Notes: generated from the sequence alone by a model not told the origin. A stretch of DNA of 48,498 nucleotides from Lingula anatina (GCF_001039355.2 NW_019775691.1:492495-540992); one strand, 5' to 3'; shown: positions 1 to 13,520, numbered from the stretch's first letter. Numbers and translations are program-made.

Positions 1-2033
1 CGGGCCCTGCACCGCCTCGTCAGTCAATCACCTCGTTGACAATGGCGGGGTTCAAGTACAGCGGCGAACAAACAAACAGAGAGATGTGCGTGAGAATTTG
101 TAATCTTGTTGCACTGTCAACACCAGACAAAATCCACACTGTGACACCTTGTATCCAGCATCACGGGCACCTATCAGTCAGCCAGGCGGCCAGAGACACG
201 CATAACGCGATATTTCAGAAGAGAAGGGACAAGTTACCAATGCAGCAGCCGCTATCCAGAGTCACGGGCACTGTGTGAGTGTATAAAGTGCCCGGACCTC
301 TGGATAAGGCAGACTTTCAGTGCAGAAGAGACAGGTACACATTGTTCCACTGAGAGTGAATCATAACAATGCTTTGTGTACACAACAGGTGACAAACAAC
401 ACCTTTCCATTCACAGCACACATTTCCACACTGGTGGGGCCGTAATGAAAACCCACCGTGCCCCGAACATGGATAAATCAGACACAGACTTCCGAGAGCT
501 GACTGTCCTCTCTCTCTCTCTTTCTCCCTCTCTACTCACGGGCTCACTTCTGATCGACCCTAGAAACAGGATTAAAAAGTCGTCAGATGCACCGGGCAAG
601 GGGGACCGTGAACACGCCGGTGTCGACGCCTCTTCATGGCGTATAGGTTCAACTGAGAATATCACACTCTCAGCAGACGCGGAATCTTGACTTACCCACG
701 CTCTGGCAAAGCCCGTTGTGTCACTGTGACGCCTCTGGCGATGCCTGTTGGCGTTAAGTCATACTGGCGGTGACTAGACCCTATAATACAGGCGATCCAG
801 CATTCCAACTTCGAACTAAGCGCTGGAAAGGGATTGTCTCGTAAAATACGCCTGGAAGTGGAAGATACGGATCCCCTGTCGTCCAGAGACTTTAATGGCA
901 CCGTGATTCACACGCAGGTGAAAGTGGGGGTGAACATTTGGCGTGGCTTATTACAGTAATGATCTCCATATATGCACAGCTGTGACACAGGATATAGTTG
1001 TTTCAAACAGTCGTAACTCGCCGCCGTGATCGGCATTGGGCGACCAGTGCCCGTCTGATATAGAATTTTTTAAATTCATTTTTATCAATAGGAACAACAG
1101 CCCCTATAACCAGCACTATACTGTGATTAAAGGGAGTGTGGACGAGTGACTGGTAACATCGTTGTTAATGTTGTTACAAATTCTGAAGTGTATTTCAAGC
1201 CCCCCCCCATCCCCTCTCTCGTGATTAGGAGTTGATACCCAAGGTGCTGAGAATTCAACGCAGGTCTTATTTAAGTAGAAGTGAAGTTTTACGACATTTA
1301 AGGACTTGGAAAAGGGATATTTACCAAAGCTGTTGATCTTCTCTCCGTGCTGTTTCAAGGTAAGTCAGAATACATTTGATAATTTTTTTTACAACTTAGA
1401 AATTTGTACATTTGGGGTAGTTTTATATGTATCTTTCGTTTTTTATATTCCTTTCTTCAGGATTAAAGTTTAATAAAACCATTAACACACGTTTGACCTC
1501 ACTCTCTCTTTCTCTATGATTCTCTCTCTTTTAATTTTTTGTCTTCTCATTTTATTTTTATCTTTGCAACAATTTTTAAATGCATAACAATTTAATACAT
1601 AACAACAGGTGCATGCCAATTTATACCAGCATCTCTGGTGCTAGTTTCAAGTACAGCAAGGGCAAATAGACTTCTTATTCTGTAGAAAACTTCAGACCCT
1701 GTATAACAATACCATGTCCTATAACTTCACATTCTGGCACTTGGACATGGCGATTAGATTACCGTGTAAATAACGCTTTGTAATTAAAGGCGATGGAATA
1801 TAATTAACCGTTCCACTGCCAAATGAAAGAAAAATGATTAACCTATGCACAATTTCCTCTCTAAATCCATTAGACAGTAGAATGGGAACTTTAAGAAGCT
1901 GATTGTCGGAAAAGCAGAGAGTTAGTGATGAAATAACAAGTTTTGTTTCCTGTCTTCGTAATCCGTGTGTAAATGTTTGAAAGGCTGGACAATGATAATG
2001 TTTGTTGTAAAAACTGACCGCTAACCGCAGGGC

Positions 2034-2053
2034 AGGTCAAAGGTCAAAGGTCA
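2034..2053 (+). promoter_or_regulatory. three tandem AGGTCA half-sites spaced by one base
   Basis: Three perfect AGGTCA hexamers lie at 2034-2039, 2041-2046 and 2048-2053, each separated by one A. Two AGGTCA hexamers with one base between them form a DR1, the classic site for nuclear-receptor dimers of the HNF4, RXR and COUP-TF type; here two DR1 sites overlap. The motif match is seen directly. Function is inferred, and no promoter or target gene is identified nearby. Confidence 0.45.
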
Positions 2054-2671
2054 AAATCGGGTCTTCAGGCCGACAACGCTGTCGTGTATTAACGTAAATC
2101 TCCGGCGTCGTTAAGATCGTGTCTGTTGCCAAGGGTTTTTTATTTATTTTAATTTTTATTTTGGCAACTCTCAAACCTCTCTTCCAGTGCGTGTGCGCCA
2201 GTGACTGTCCCAATTAAGATGTTTATAAGTGCAATTTTTTAAAGTCGCTCATTGCGCTTATTTTGTCGTAAAATTTTGCTTTAGTGAATTTTTAGGGCTA
2301 TGCTACTTTCGTTCAACTAACAACATTTCCCCAGGCCTGACAAAATTATCGACAATTTTCATACAATACATCTTTTGTGATCAGTTATAACAATCAGCCA
2401 GTGATGTGCATCAGTATTTCATTCATTGAACACAAATAGGACCTGGTATCAGTTAGGAAACGTGTTCATTTGTGTGAAATGGAACAGTTTGTGGGAAGGC
2501 CAGTATTTGCGCTGATGTAGACCATGGCGTCATGTTAGCCCTCAGACAACGCATCCTTGTCTTCCTTGGACGTTATTAGCACGAAAGCCTTAGAGTTACT
2601 TTTCTTTTAAAAAATTAACCATGCAAAGGCCACCATTTTAGGTTATGTGGATCTCGTGGGATGACGTTATT

Positions 2672-2672
2672 A

Positions 2673-2707
<35 letters not shown>
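2672..2707. repeat. (TTA)n microsatellite
   Basis: About twelve uninterrupted TTA/ATT units in AT-rich flanking DNA. Confidence 0.95.
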
Positions 2708-2708
<1 letters not shown>

Positions 2709-4366
2709 GAAACTTTCTGTGTAAATTCTTACAGTGTTACGAGATAAGGTAAGCAATTAGAACCAAATTGTCTTTTTTCTGTTTCAACATCCTATCAGCT
2801 AATCTCAGATAATGTTGACAGTTGAAATGAATTAGATCATGCTGGTAAATATACACAGTGTCTTGGCGGAGAGGAAAGTAAAGTGTTTTGTACTTGTACT
2901 TTGGTCGTGTAGGTACCACAATAAGTCTGTCTGAGTGACGCCTAACCGCAGTTCTGTTTAGACAGAACTATTTTGATTCGAACGTTGGTCTAAACTTGTA
3001 CCCGAATGACTGGTGCTCAGCTTCGGATCCGTTCAGACCGAACTGTCTGGGACCGAAAATTGAGCCAAAATGCGCTAAGAGAAGCACTTGAGTGTCGGCA
3101 AGGGGAGTTTCACCCGAGGAGGAGTGCGCTGTAATTTTTAGGTCTTCGATTTATACCAGTTCGATTTGATAAATATATATATATATCATACAACTTTGTA
3201 TTATTTTTTGTGTAATATTTGCATGCGTACATTGTATAACTGTGTACATGTTTATCCTATCTGAATAGTAAATTTGCTAAGTCGCAGACTGTATTTTTAG
3301 ATGATTCAAATGAAAAATATGTCAACAGTCGAAAAAGGACAAGAAATCGTTTAAAAGCAACACATTCATCAAACGCTGCACAGGTTCCTTTGATAAAAAG
3401 GTTTATTTTAGCAAGCAGTGTTCGTTTAACTTCTATGTTCTTAAAGGAATATACCGTGAAAACATTTCTAACGGAACGTTCACCCTTGCATTGATTGGTG
3501 TATGATCAGTTCAACAAGTCCGTTGTTATATCCAGTACTGTTTTGTTCAGAAAAACACATGTCAAAATGAAAATGATTATATCATTACAAGGGGAATAAG
3601 ATATCTTGAAAAGAAACATGAGACATATCTACGAATAAAAGGGCTACAAACTTAATCTGACAAGAAAGGCGCCAAAATGATAAATAGACAAAATTATTAA
3701 ACACTGTCTGGAGTGGATATTTTTCACGCTCAGTGCTCCATAAGGAGTTACGCTAAGAGCTCCGTTAGGAATCTCATAGTTACGTGATCGCTAGTAATGT
3801 GCATTCTATCTTTACTGTAGAATACGTTGTTAGTGTTAAAATATTTTCAGATGTTTCATAACAATCTTTATTCACCATGTTTCCGTCAATTCGCAAGTGA
3901 TCCATGACCAAAAGTAGTTTAAATGGAGGTCAGCCGAGTGCAAGCCACGTTTTGTTGGAGTTGCCTGGCTCTCTGTGCACTTTGCTTCATCTGAAAGGAT
4001 GTTGTTTTGGGGGTTGTTTTGCGATACCTTAGCTGCATCACAATGTTGGTTATTTTACGGGAAAACATTTATGGGGAGGTCAAGTGGAAACAGTGACGTC
4101 ATTAATGACAATTTTTATGGACTTAAGATTAATTTATTGTTTTAATGCCTATTAACTTTTTTTTCACCAAAAAGTTCAATATATATTTCAGAAATATATA
4201 ACATTTCCTAGTTCTACCGTCGTGCATAATATAATGCGTGCGCAAATGGAGCGGCACGGGAATCCGCAGAATATACAATTGTCAATACAGGTCCAGTTGT
4301 ATCCGTTACATTGGTTTTGGTTTGAGCAAATCATTTGAATGGACAGCGAGACGACCGACCGGACGG

Positions 4367-4377
4367 ACACACACACA

Positions 4378-4417
<40 letters not shown>

Positions 4418-4476
4418 GACAAAAGGCCGAGCGGACGGGGGGTGGGGGAGGGGGCGGACAGACGGGGGGGGGGGGG
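4367..4476. repeat. (AC)n microsatellite followed by a G-rich tract
   Basis: An AC/CA run of about 45 bases is followed by a G-rich stretch ending in 13 consecutive G (4464-4476). Open frames of His-Thr or Pro/Cys-Val repeats over this interval are products of the repeat, not genes. Confidence 0.95.
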
Positions 4477-6528
4477 CAGTTGGTGTGTCTGATTGGAAGC
4501 AGCAATGTGGTCTGCAATAGCTTCTCTAACACACTGAGCCTAGCGTGAAGAATCGCAGACAGTTATTATCTCCGCGTATACATAGAAAATAACGTTGTTC
4601 ATGAAATGTACAGTTATAACATAAAAGAAGACGTATAAACAACACCCTAAAAGAGAGGACACAAACCTGACACAACACAAGCCCCAGACGAGGGGCGGGG
4701 CGGTGTTCAGATTACAAACGCCGGTGTTTTTCGGCAGTTTTGCTCTCGATAAGCGAAGATAAAGAACAGAGACAAGAGCTCAGGTCAAATATGTGTACTT
4801 GGCAGAAAAACAGACCACATGTTATTGTGACAACGAGCTCGTAAACATCATTTTTTCGTCCTATTCAAGCTTTAAGTTCACCATTAATCAAAACTGTTAA
4901 CACAGACATCTTTTGTCCGCAGACACTGTTGCAACAGAGTCAAAGCAAAATAGCTGTTTAATCATTTGTGAGGACGTGTTTGTTACTCTTTATGTTAGGC
5001 AAGAGAACAAAACAGCGGTTTATTGACTTTTCAATACCAGCGCGTTCTGTGTTTCACATCGGGGCCCGGGTGAAATTTTGCCATTATCAGTCTGCGTTCA
5101 GGGGACAAAGCGTTCGGGCTCTAACACCTGGGGGAATTGTGGACGCTGTACGCCTCATTGGGGAGGGTGTATCGTGCGGAGAGATCACGGGCATGAACCA
5201 CATTAGTGGGGTCAAGCTGAGTAGAAATAGACTCCACAACAGAAAAGTAAATTTAGATTACCAAATATCGCTGCTGATTAATTAAAGCTACACGTAACAA
5301 CAGTGACGGGTTTTCCTAGATCCTTCCTCGGGTAGTTTCCTTCTAATTTGTACTTTTACTTTGCGCTGCACTGTGTTTCTTTAACCTGGGATATTTGCCA
5401 CAGATAAATGAAGCTAATCAAAAAATCATGTAAGTTCAATAGCATGCGTTCCTGGTGTTGTATGCGTCAGGTTCAGTCATGCCTTAAAACAAATAAAACT
5501 GAGATTAACTTTTCAACCGTCTCACAACCTCGGCGTGACCGACAATACACATTTATCAACCCGTAAAATGCCATTCCGTTTTTCTCCTGCTTTTTTTCGT
5601 GGTGTCAGACCTGTAAAACTGTCAATTTTGATGTCACCATTATCGTGCTGACATTCAGGACGCAGATGTGTGTATACTTGCGGGCAGAGGTCGCCTCTGT
5701 CGTCATAGGGAGTTCTTGGTGAGTACGGTGAGGTCATGTCCAAGCTTTCGGGCACTCCTCGGGGAAAAAAACACGCAAATACCACATGTACAATTCTGCC
5801 TTTGTAGTTGTTTTAGCAATTGGAAAATGATCATAAAAGACTAAACTTGCAGCCCCTTGGCATATTCCCCAAATAAACGTATTCAAACCGTTATTCCTAA
5901 CGGTGTATCCTTCCAAGTGTTATTTTCTTCGTCCTTCCCCTAAGAGTATTCGAGGTCGACCCATTCTTTATTGACGCTCACGTCTAAGAAAAGTCGTAAA
6001 AGTAGAAAACAAAGTTTGTTGACAAGTAAAAATGGCAGAGTGTCGAACAGCTGGGAGTGTCAGGTTATCAGGGAAGTGAACAATGCTATTACGACGAAAA
6101 GAACGCAATTCAGACTGTTGTAAACCAGGTAAGTACAACCGGTGTAAGAATCCCGGTAGTTTGGTCTCAGTTCTTTTTGACTCCGTTCCTGTTTTAAGTC
6201 GAAGAATGAGAAGGAATCTGGCTGGTATTGTTGAAATAATACGGGTCAGGTTACAGTTTAATGGGGAAGATACGTGTCGATCATGTTCATGGCGGCTTCG
6301 GATCAGAATTCAGTCCTCGTCGCTGCCAGCATATAGCAGGGACAGACAAGTTGATCGTCATCGTGTGAAAGAATTGAACACCCGAATTTCCCCGTTTATT
6401 TCGACTGATCGCTGACAGACGCGTGATCGTCTTGACATGACCAAGGTTAAATGGCATGGCATATCACATCCACTTTTTTACCAGAGCTCTTCTAGCTGTT
6501 ATACTTTTTTTATGAAAGACGTCTTACA

Positions 6529-6741
6529 CCCCATTTCCATAGATTAGATCGACCTACTTTAGATCGACCTAACTCCCTGGGGGTTCACGCTAAATAGCTG
6601 TCAGCCGGGCGTACACGAAAGTTAATTACCCTCTTACAGCTTGTAGTAGGCGGGACGGACATTGAAGTCGGATTATCTGAAAGTAATCTAGTGAGACTCC
6701 CCGCGGGGATAGATCGATCTAAAATCTATGGGAATAGAGCC
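6529..6741. mobile_element. MITE-like element with imperfect terminal inverted repeats
   Basis: The left arm near 6531-6572 contains CCATAGATT followed by AGATCGACCT, and AGATCGACCT is repeated once. The complement of the right arm (6709-6741) reads CCATAGATTTTAGATCGATCT, so the ends are inverted copies with a two-base indel and few mismatches. The element is about 210 bp, has no coding capacity and has a GC palindrome (CCCCGCGGGG) near the right arm. This is typical of a non-autonomous DNA transposon. I could not define a clean target-site duplication, and the superfamily is unknown. Confidence 0.5.
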
Positions 6742-8149
6742 TTATTTACAATTTTATGACAGCTTGAAGACCTACGGCTACATGCATGTGAGATAGTACA
6801 ATGTACATCCCATATCTCTGACAGCAGGTACAGACAAGTTAAGTACTCCTATGTTGAAAAAATTAAACCATAAAAACGACCTGGTTTATTTCACCAAATA
6901 TATAGTCTTCGCATACCTAAAGCTATTGCAATGCCTTCGTGTACACAGTGCAGTCTGCGTTCTACCATGGCCACAGAAAGATTTTTAAACCACATATTCA
7001 CAGATACTTCTCCTCTATTCACTGACCATGCACGTACATTTCCTTACTGTGACGGTGAAAAATTTAGCAAATTAACCGCGCAGTCAAGCAGCCGGCTCTG
7101 GTGGAGAGGAGGGTTATTAGTAGGTGTTCAACGGTCAGAAAGGCTGCGACCGCCGTACGTACTTGACGTTGTCCAACCATGGTTCCTAAGAGACAGATTG
7201 TTAAGACTTTGATTTTGGTCATCAAATGACGTCATTAATACCCCAACCAGTCCGCCCAGTGATATGGATAATGACTGAAGTCTTAATGTTTTTATGGCAG
7301 TTACAGTGAGTGATATTAAGACACAAATCGGTTCACACTTGAGTCTATGTGTTAACACACAACGTAATAATATTCAAGCATACACGTGCCTGCATGCACG
7401 TACGCACGCTCACACGTGCATGCCGCTCATTTTAAGGTATCCACTGAACGTACGCCAAAGGAGTAATCTTTTTCAAAAAGGTGACTCAATATTTTTAGTG
7501 GGAAAAGTCAGGGTAGGGGTACACAACTACACCTAATTAACTCGCCTGGGCGCCATGCAGAGAAATTGACCAAATATTAGCCATCACCTTGGCAACATTA
7601 GCTATAAGTAGGAAAAAGTTCATGACCATTAAATATACGACAACGCAGGTTCACAATTTAGCCGCTGACCGCTTCATTAACTGTTAAGGCTGGGTGTATT
7701 GAGTACAATAATCGGTCATGCTTGGGTAATAGCGTCCAGGCGTACGTATTCATTGGTTACAGATTTAACTGGTGAAAAAAAGGATAAGATGGCTTCCTGA
7801 TGACGTCAATGTGGGGTTGAAAGTGTCGTTTTTGATTTAAACGTTTATAAAGTCGTCGTGAAGTTGAACTTGCCGTTTATGGAATTTTTCTCTCATGACA
7901 GACGAGTATTTTAAGTGTCCTCAAATAAATGGAAAAGGTTGAACTCATGGAACTGTCGTGAAGATCCATGACTATCAGATTTCACTTTGATGAAACGTAT
8001 CTTTAAATCGGTGCTTTTAGCCTTATATACTCTCTCGAAGATGACGATGGTTGTCAAACTGTCTACATTATTACAAGATACTTAAACAGCTCAATGGTCT
8101 GTAGACGCTTATATTATTACACTGTAGGACTTGCACACTTTTGTACAAC

Positions 8150-8167
8150 GAGAGAGAGAGAGAGAGA
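8150..8167. repeat. short (AG)n microsatellite
   Basis: About nine GA units followed by a purine-rich stretch. Confidence 0.9.
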
Positions 8168-9689
8168 AGGGAGGGTTGTTTGGGGAGGGTGAAAAGGAGC
8201 TGAAAAACGCTGAAATCTAGATGCATTCACTATAGAGGAAAATCTGATAGGAATTATTATCCTGCTTCACAATTACGACTAACAAACATGCGAAACGGGT
8301 TTTTTTGTGACGTAGGATAATGAATTATTCTTTTTTTGTCAAAGTTAATCCTGTGAACCTCGATTGCACCAGTTTGAAATAAATCCCTTTCATAAAATGG
8401 ATGATAAACAACAAGGGCGCATTTCTCGAGGCAGGGGAAGGGACGCCTCTTCCAACTTTGGCTTGTTATAAAAATCCCCATCATAAAAAATAACAACATG
8501 ATTAATCTTTGTTGTGCTAAACCATTGTCAGGCAAGACAAACAGGGGAATTGTTTTTGCAACAGTGCCTTGCAGCTTTTTCTGTTATCCGAAAATTTATG
8601 GCACAAGAAACATGTCATCGACTATGTTTTATACTGAGGAGACATTTGGGAAAAAAATAGTCTGATGCTCAGCTCCATAGATATAAATCTTTGTGCCTCG
8701 GCATACACACCGGCCTTGTTTGCCATGAAAAGAAACTATCAAAACAGTAGAAAACATTAAACAAATTTTAAAGTCGAGCTAACATGCTGTAGCCTGCAGC
8801 CTGTAGATCTTACGTGACTCGATCTAATGATCAAGAATTAGGTATGCCAATTCTTTAAAACCACGTACGACACAGACTTCGAAGAAATTAAACTATTTAG
8901 AATTATATCAATGCATTAACATCAAACCTTTTTTTAACATCAAATCCAATTGCAGGACTGGGAAGGAAATGATTCGTGAGCAGGAGAAAATTGTATGTTT
9001 TATTCTTTTTTCGAGAAAAAAATATTTTGGCGGGTAGATTTCGTGGAGAGCACCTTTAGCTTTTGGTACTTTTGAAAGGCTGAGTTTTTCAAACACAGTC
9101 GCTGATTTCACAATATCAAAGGCTTGGTGTTTTGAGTTGATTTGGGTTGCCATATTATTTGTGGTCGACCTGACCCCTTGAGGTCAGACGGTAACAAAGT
9201 TGACCCAGATGTCTACACCGACTGACCAGGTCCCCGTCACGTGACCAGACCCCTGCCGAAATGTTCGTTCCACTTCCCGCTGTCTTTTTCCCAGACGTGT
9301 CCAGATCAAGTAGAAATTTTCCCTTGTGATTGCCTACAGCCGCCAACCGACCTAATGCAGTTTTTGTTATTGATAGCAATTATGAACAGAAATCACACGT
9401 ACCTTGCCGAAAGGTTTTATAATGAATTATAAGATTGAATTCCCCCCTCCCCTTCTCCTCCCCCCCCCCCAGCCCGCCCCCGGTCACTCGGTGTCCAACC
9501 TCAATGTGTTTCTTCTTCTCAAGAAGTATTCTTGCTCTGCTCTACGCTCAATATGTTTTAGGTGCGGCTCATTATACAAAGATGAACCTGTACCTTGCAT
9601 ATCGCACATATTTTACCTTTTATCATGTTAGCCAATATCCTTTGTGCCATATGTGCTTCTACTAATAGATATTAATCAATAATTTTGCT

Positions 9690-9945
9690 CAAGGGTATAA
9701 CATCGCCTCCCTAGCCCCCTTCACCCCTCGCCCAACCCACCCCGCCCTTTTTTCACCAGCCTCGCGTGCGCTGGATGTTCACGGTTTTATCCCCCCTCCC
9801 CCCTGCTCTGAGGGTTTGTCTCATGTAAGGCCAAAAACATACCTGACTTGATTTATGTTAAAGAGTAAATCATTGCCCCCCCTCCCCCCTCCCCCCCCCC
9901 TCCACTTCATTTTCACCAGCCTCGCCAGTCGGGACGTTCACCCCG
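9690..9945. repeat. diverged direct repeat in C-rich DNA
   Basis: TTTTCACCAGCCTCGC, followed a few bases later by GGATGTTCAC or GGGACGTTCAC, occurs near 9753 and again near 9910. Both copies follow long CCCCTCCCC-type tracts. The arrangement suggests an old duplication of a unit of roughly 150-160 bp that has since diverged. Confidence 0.5.
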
Positions 9946-10359
9946 AGTGACCTTACTCATGTGTAACTCCCTGCTCAGCACGGCCTCAATGAGTGATTCC
10001 TGCAGGGGTCAACGGGAGCCTTCTCACGGCACACTGGCAATACAATATCTGTACTATATGCGGCAGCGTAGATAAACAAATTGTGTTTTCTATAAACCCA
10101 GCGGAAACTAAATGAACACAGCTGCTGAGTATGTGTGTCTGTATGTGTCCCTGAACTTGGCCATCGTTCTCGTAACTGAGTGAGTGAAGTGAAGGGAGAG
10201 TTCCCACGTTAGCCGACGCTAGGGCCTTGTTAACGTCAAACCCGAGGGACGTGGTGGTTTGGCGAGAGGTGAAAGTGAAAGTAAACCCCCGGAGCTCTTG
10301 GTGACGACATCGTGATTGATCAGGATGGGATGATAACGTGGAATGAGGTAGGACTATGT

Positions 10360-10837
10360 CAGGCCTGCAGCCAGCAATTTTCAAATGGCTGGGGGGGNNN
10401 NNNNNNNNNNNNNNNNNNNNNNNNNNNNNNNNNNNNNNNNNNNNNNNNNNNNNNNNNNNNNNNNNNNNNNNNNNNNNNNNNNNNNNNNNNNNNNNNNNNN
10501 NNNNNNNNNNNNNNNNNNNNNNNNNNNNNNNNNNNNNNNNNNNNNNNNNNNNNNNNNNNNNNNNNNNNNNNNNNNNNNNNNNNNNNNNNNNNNNNNNNNN
10601 NNNNNNNNNNNNNNNNNNNNNNNNNNNNNNNNNNNNNNNNNNNNNNNNNNNNNNNNNNNNNGGTGGGGGCGGGGGGCGTTGGTCTTTTTCTGAAAAAGTG
10701 CACCATTAACCTCCTTAGTTGTCCCACGTTGAAACATGGCATAAAATCTAGATCAAATTTTGCTTGAGACCTGGAAAATTTTTTGGGACAAAAGGCGGTT
10801 ATTTCGAAGCCATCGATCTCGCATGCCCACGGGCCTG
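10360..10837. mobile_element. MITE copy with GGCCCGTAGCCAG-type ends, interrupted by an N gap
   Basis: The left end is CAGGCCTGCAGCCAGCAATT and the right end is GCCCACGGGCCTG, an imperfect inverted pair. The interior shares TTTTTCTGAAAAAGTG and TAGATCAAATTTT with the element at 29405-29573, which lies in the opposite orientation. Both therefore belong to one non-autonomous family. Bases 10398-10661 are unknown (N), so the true length is uncertain, and the ends are more diverged than in the other copy. Confidence 0.6.
10398..10661. other. assembly gap (264 N)
   Basis: A run of N flanked on the left by seven G and on the right by G-rich sequence. It lies inside a MITE copy whose relative also has a G run, so the gap probably reflects a long homopolymer or G-rich tract that could not be sequenced through. 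Confidence 0.98.
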
Positions 10838-11205
10838 AATGCACTGTGAGAATCGTTTTCATGTTTCTTCTAATAAGGTTTTTGGTACATGAAACCCCCT
10901 GTTATTGGATATCTCATACACCCATCCCCCAGCTGTGTATGGGTATGTCGGAATCGGTGCCTGCCCCCCCCTCCTCTGCTTTCGCTCCCCCTCCCCCACC
11001 CCACTCCCTCCACCCCCTCCACCCACCGACCCCCGTATACCTTCTCCAAGCATGTCACTGGTCTATGTCATGTAAGGATAATGTAGGTAGAAGTGCCTTT
11101 TTTGGGGGCGAGGGTTAAATAATGACCTTCCCTCTTATTCCTTAATGCTACTTCTCGGACCCCTCATATCGAACAGAGAGCGGAGCAGGGGTGGGAGAAC
11201 CCCTT

Positions 11206-11206
<1 letters not shown>

Positions 11207-11248
<42 letters not shown>

Positions 11249-11278
11249 ACACACACACACCACCACCACCACCGATCT
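11207..11278. repeat. C42 homopolymer with CA and CAC repeats
   Basis: Forty-two consecutive C (11207-11248) are followed by an AC run and an ACC run. On the complement this is a long poly-G able to form quadruplex-type structures. The glycine-rich minus-strand frame here is a product of the repeat. Confidence 0.95.
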
Positions 11279-11630
11279 ATTCTGCTGCAATCTTCTCCTC
11301 GCGGCAGGTAAGTAGACTTCATGAGCAGACCTCGGGGAATAATACCAGTACTAGTGTCTAGCTTCTTCATGTACGAGGTGCAATCAGTTACCAGATACTC
11401 CCGGTTTCTTCGAGCACTCGAGTCAGGTATTGCCTGCACAATCCAATTTTAATTTATTTATTCTCAGGTTGATATTTGCTGGGCTTTATGGCAACGTAAT
11501 CATTATTAACCGTCAATATCAGACGCGGATCTCTCCTTTACGCAACAACACAAATACCTGTTGTTGACTTCTGCTATCTTCTCACGCCGGTGTGTGTAAC
11601 GACGTGGACTGTGGGGCGTATTTTACACAG

Positions 11631-11633
<3 letters not shown>

Positions 11634-11680
<47 letters not shown>
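11634..11680. repeat. (AG)n microsatellite ending in a G run
   Basis: About nineteen AG units followed by eight G and a further short AG run. Confidence 0.95.
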
Positions 11681-11681
<1 letters not shown>

Positions 11682-12953
11682 AAGAGAGAGATACACATAC
11701 ACCCCTTTATTTGGGAGAGGCGAGTGAGATCTGAATGGCTTCCCCCTTTTTAAAAAATATGTACTCTTTTCTTTTGTATTTTATGAAAACGGACCAAATT
11801 TATCTACATATTTTTTTTGGTCAAGGCAAAAAAGTAACAGTACAAATTAACCAAGAGAAATGTATTTATAACGGGTCGAAAGGAGGGAACATCCTCGAAA
11901 AAAAAATGCAAATATCTCAATTGAAACACAACGGAAATTCTTTCCCTTCCTTTCGCCGAAACTATTTAAATGACCGCTCATCTATTGAATACCAGTGATT
12001 TGTGTCAGACATTGATTAATTACCGCTTATTTTTATCCCAAAGTTGTTTACCATTTGCCAGCATGCCTTGACATAGTCTCGTTTTAAGATCGCACACATT
12101 CCATCAGTGGAACAGTCGTAGTAGTCACAACGAGACCCATTATTGGAATGGTACCTCGCAGCAGTAAATCTTTAATTTCTCAGAGAACATTTTCAAGCGA
12201 ACTAGATGTTTTATCAATTGGCCAAGCACACTGAAATAATAGTATTGGTAAGCGGCAACGTATGGCGGGGCTGCTTTAAGACATGTCGAGACCTAGTTCT
12301 AGTTGTGAAGCAGAGTGCAGATAACTCAAAGCAGATAGCAGAACCGGGTGCAGGCAAACTTCGTGGATGTTAACTGGAGACAGATATTTCAACGAGGGCA
12401 GTCATAATATATATAAGACACTAGTACATCAGAGGCAAACATGGATTTATTAAGAACAGTGCGTAAAGTGAAGTTAATGTATTGGTCGCAGAAGTCGCAG
12501 CTATAAGTCTAGGGGTTATACATGTAGCACAGACGCCGAGCTCAAGCATAAAACGTATATAGAACTGACGAGTAACAGACATTAAGTGAAGGATATAATT
12601 ACGCTGCGGACTTGGATTTTTTTTACTCCGATACGTCGAACCAGTCATGAAGTGTGTGTACACGCACCTGGGAGGCGATATACAGGTAAAAATACGTTGT
12701 CTTCTGCACGTAGACAGCAGCAGCGTTCAGACATAATTGCTATCGTGAAGACGGTCTCTCATGCGACAAACAGAGGTTGAAAGACAGACTAACGGTTTGA
12801 ACGGACAGATTCTCCTTTTATAATCGAACTGGTTTGGGGTTGGGGTTTGGGGGGTGGTGGCTAAGAAATCGCACCTGTTCGTTCTCAACTCTTTTCATAA
12901 ATACATCTTACGCTAGGGATAGAAATTGTAGTGATCTGTTACAATATGTGCTT

Positions 12954-12974
12954 GGGGGGGGGGGGGGGGGGGGG
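12954..12974. repeat. G21 homopolymer
   Basis: Twenty-one consecutive G. Its length in the real genome is uncertain because homopolymers are error-prone. Confidence 0.9.
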
Positions 12975-13520
12975 AGGACTGTGAAGTTAGGTCTGCATAA
13001 AAAGCATATTACTGGCCTGTTATATTATAAAAATATGGGGTGTATTTAAATGCATGTGTTAAATAAATAGAAAGCGAATTAATGATAAAAAATTATAGAA
13101 TCCTCGTAGACGAGCACCAATAGCGTTAGTTAATAAAGGGCAAGATTGTACCGGTGTACCCGAGACTATTGGGATATTTTCCTAGTTAGTGACCAAATAG
13201 GTCGGTGAAATGGCAGATCAGTCAAACTGTTCAAACATAGCGCACATATTAAAAGTAAAGCAAGCAGATGCGTTTATTTTTTGATAAGATCAAAGGTGAC
13301 CGCAACCCCGCAAAGTGCGTGCGCACCAGACGATAAGCGCTGTGAAAAGATGTTTTCGCAAACTTTTTCCCCCAGTTTACTTTCTGGCCGTGTGAAAACA
13401 TTTTGTTATTGAAGCAGTCTCCGCCGTATGTTGCATTGTGTCGGTTTTAATTCTTCAGCTCTTTGGGAATATTTATGATAGTCAAACTTAAACGGTAATT
13501 TGATACCGAGGTTGTTAACT

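Larger units (their letters stand above)
1..13520. other. long stretch without a recognised gene
   Basis: I read both strands for exons with family resemblance and good splice sites and found none I can name. The open frames here are short, lack protein-like composition, or run through simple repeats. Isolated sequences matching a 5' splice site occur after 1359, 6128 and 11307 on the plus strand. Any of these could end a non-coding first exon, but none has a partner I can prove. The stretch contains microsatellites, an N gap and two inverted-repeat elements, listed separately. Intergenic or distal 5' regulatory DNA is the simplest reading. Confidence 0.6.

Noticed and set aside
376-690. 104-residue plus-strand frame with an 84-residue frame opposite
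   Set aside because: Runs through a CT-rich simple stretch; no domain, splice sites or protein-like composition.
4188-4548. Overlapping open frames on both strands encoding His-Thr, Cys-Val or Pro-rich peptides
   Set aside because: They are translations of the AC microsatellite and G/C runs.
6083-6415. 110-residue plus-strand frame, first 15 codons ending at a GTAAGT donor
   Set aside because: If the donor is used the frame is cut after 15 codons; no acceptor exon in phase was found. Could at most be a 5' exon.
10312-10862. Open frames of up to 167 residues across the N gap
   Set aside because: They are open only because N codons are read as X.
11164-11439. Minus-strand Gly-rich 91-residue frame
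   Set aside because: The glycine run is the complement of the C42 homopolymer, with no splice context or family resemblance.
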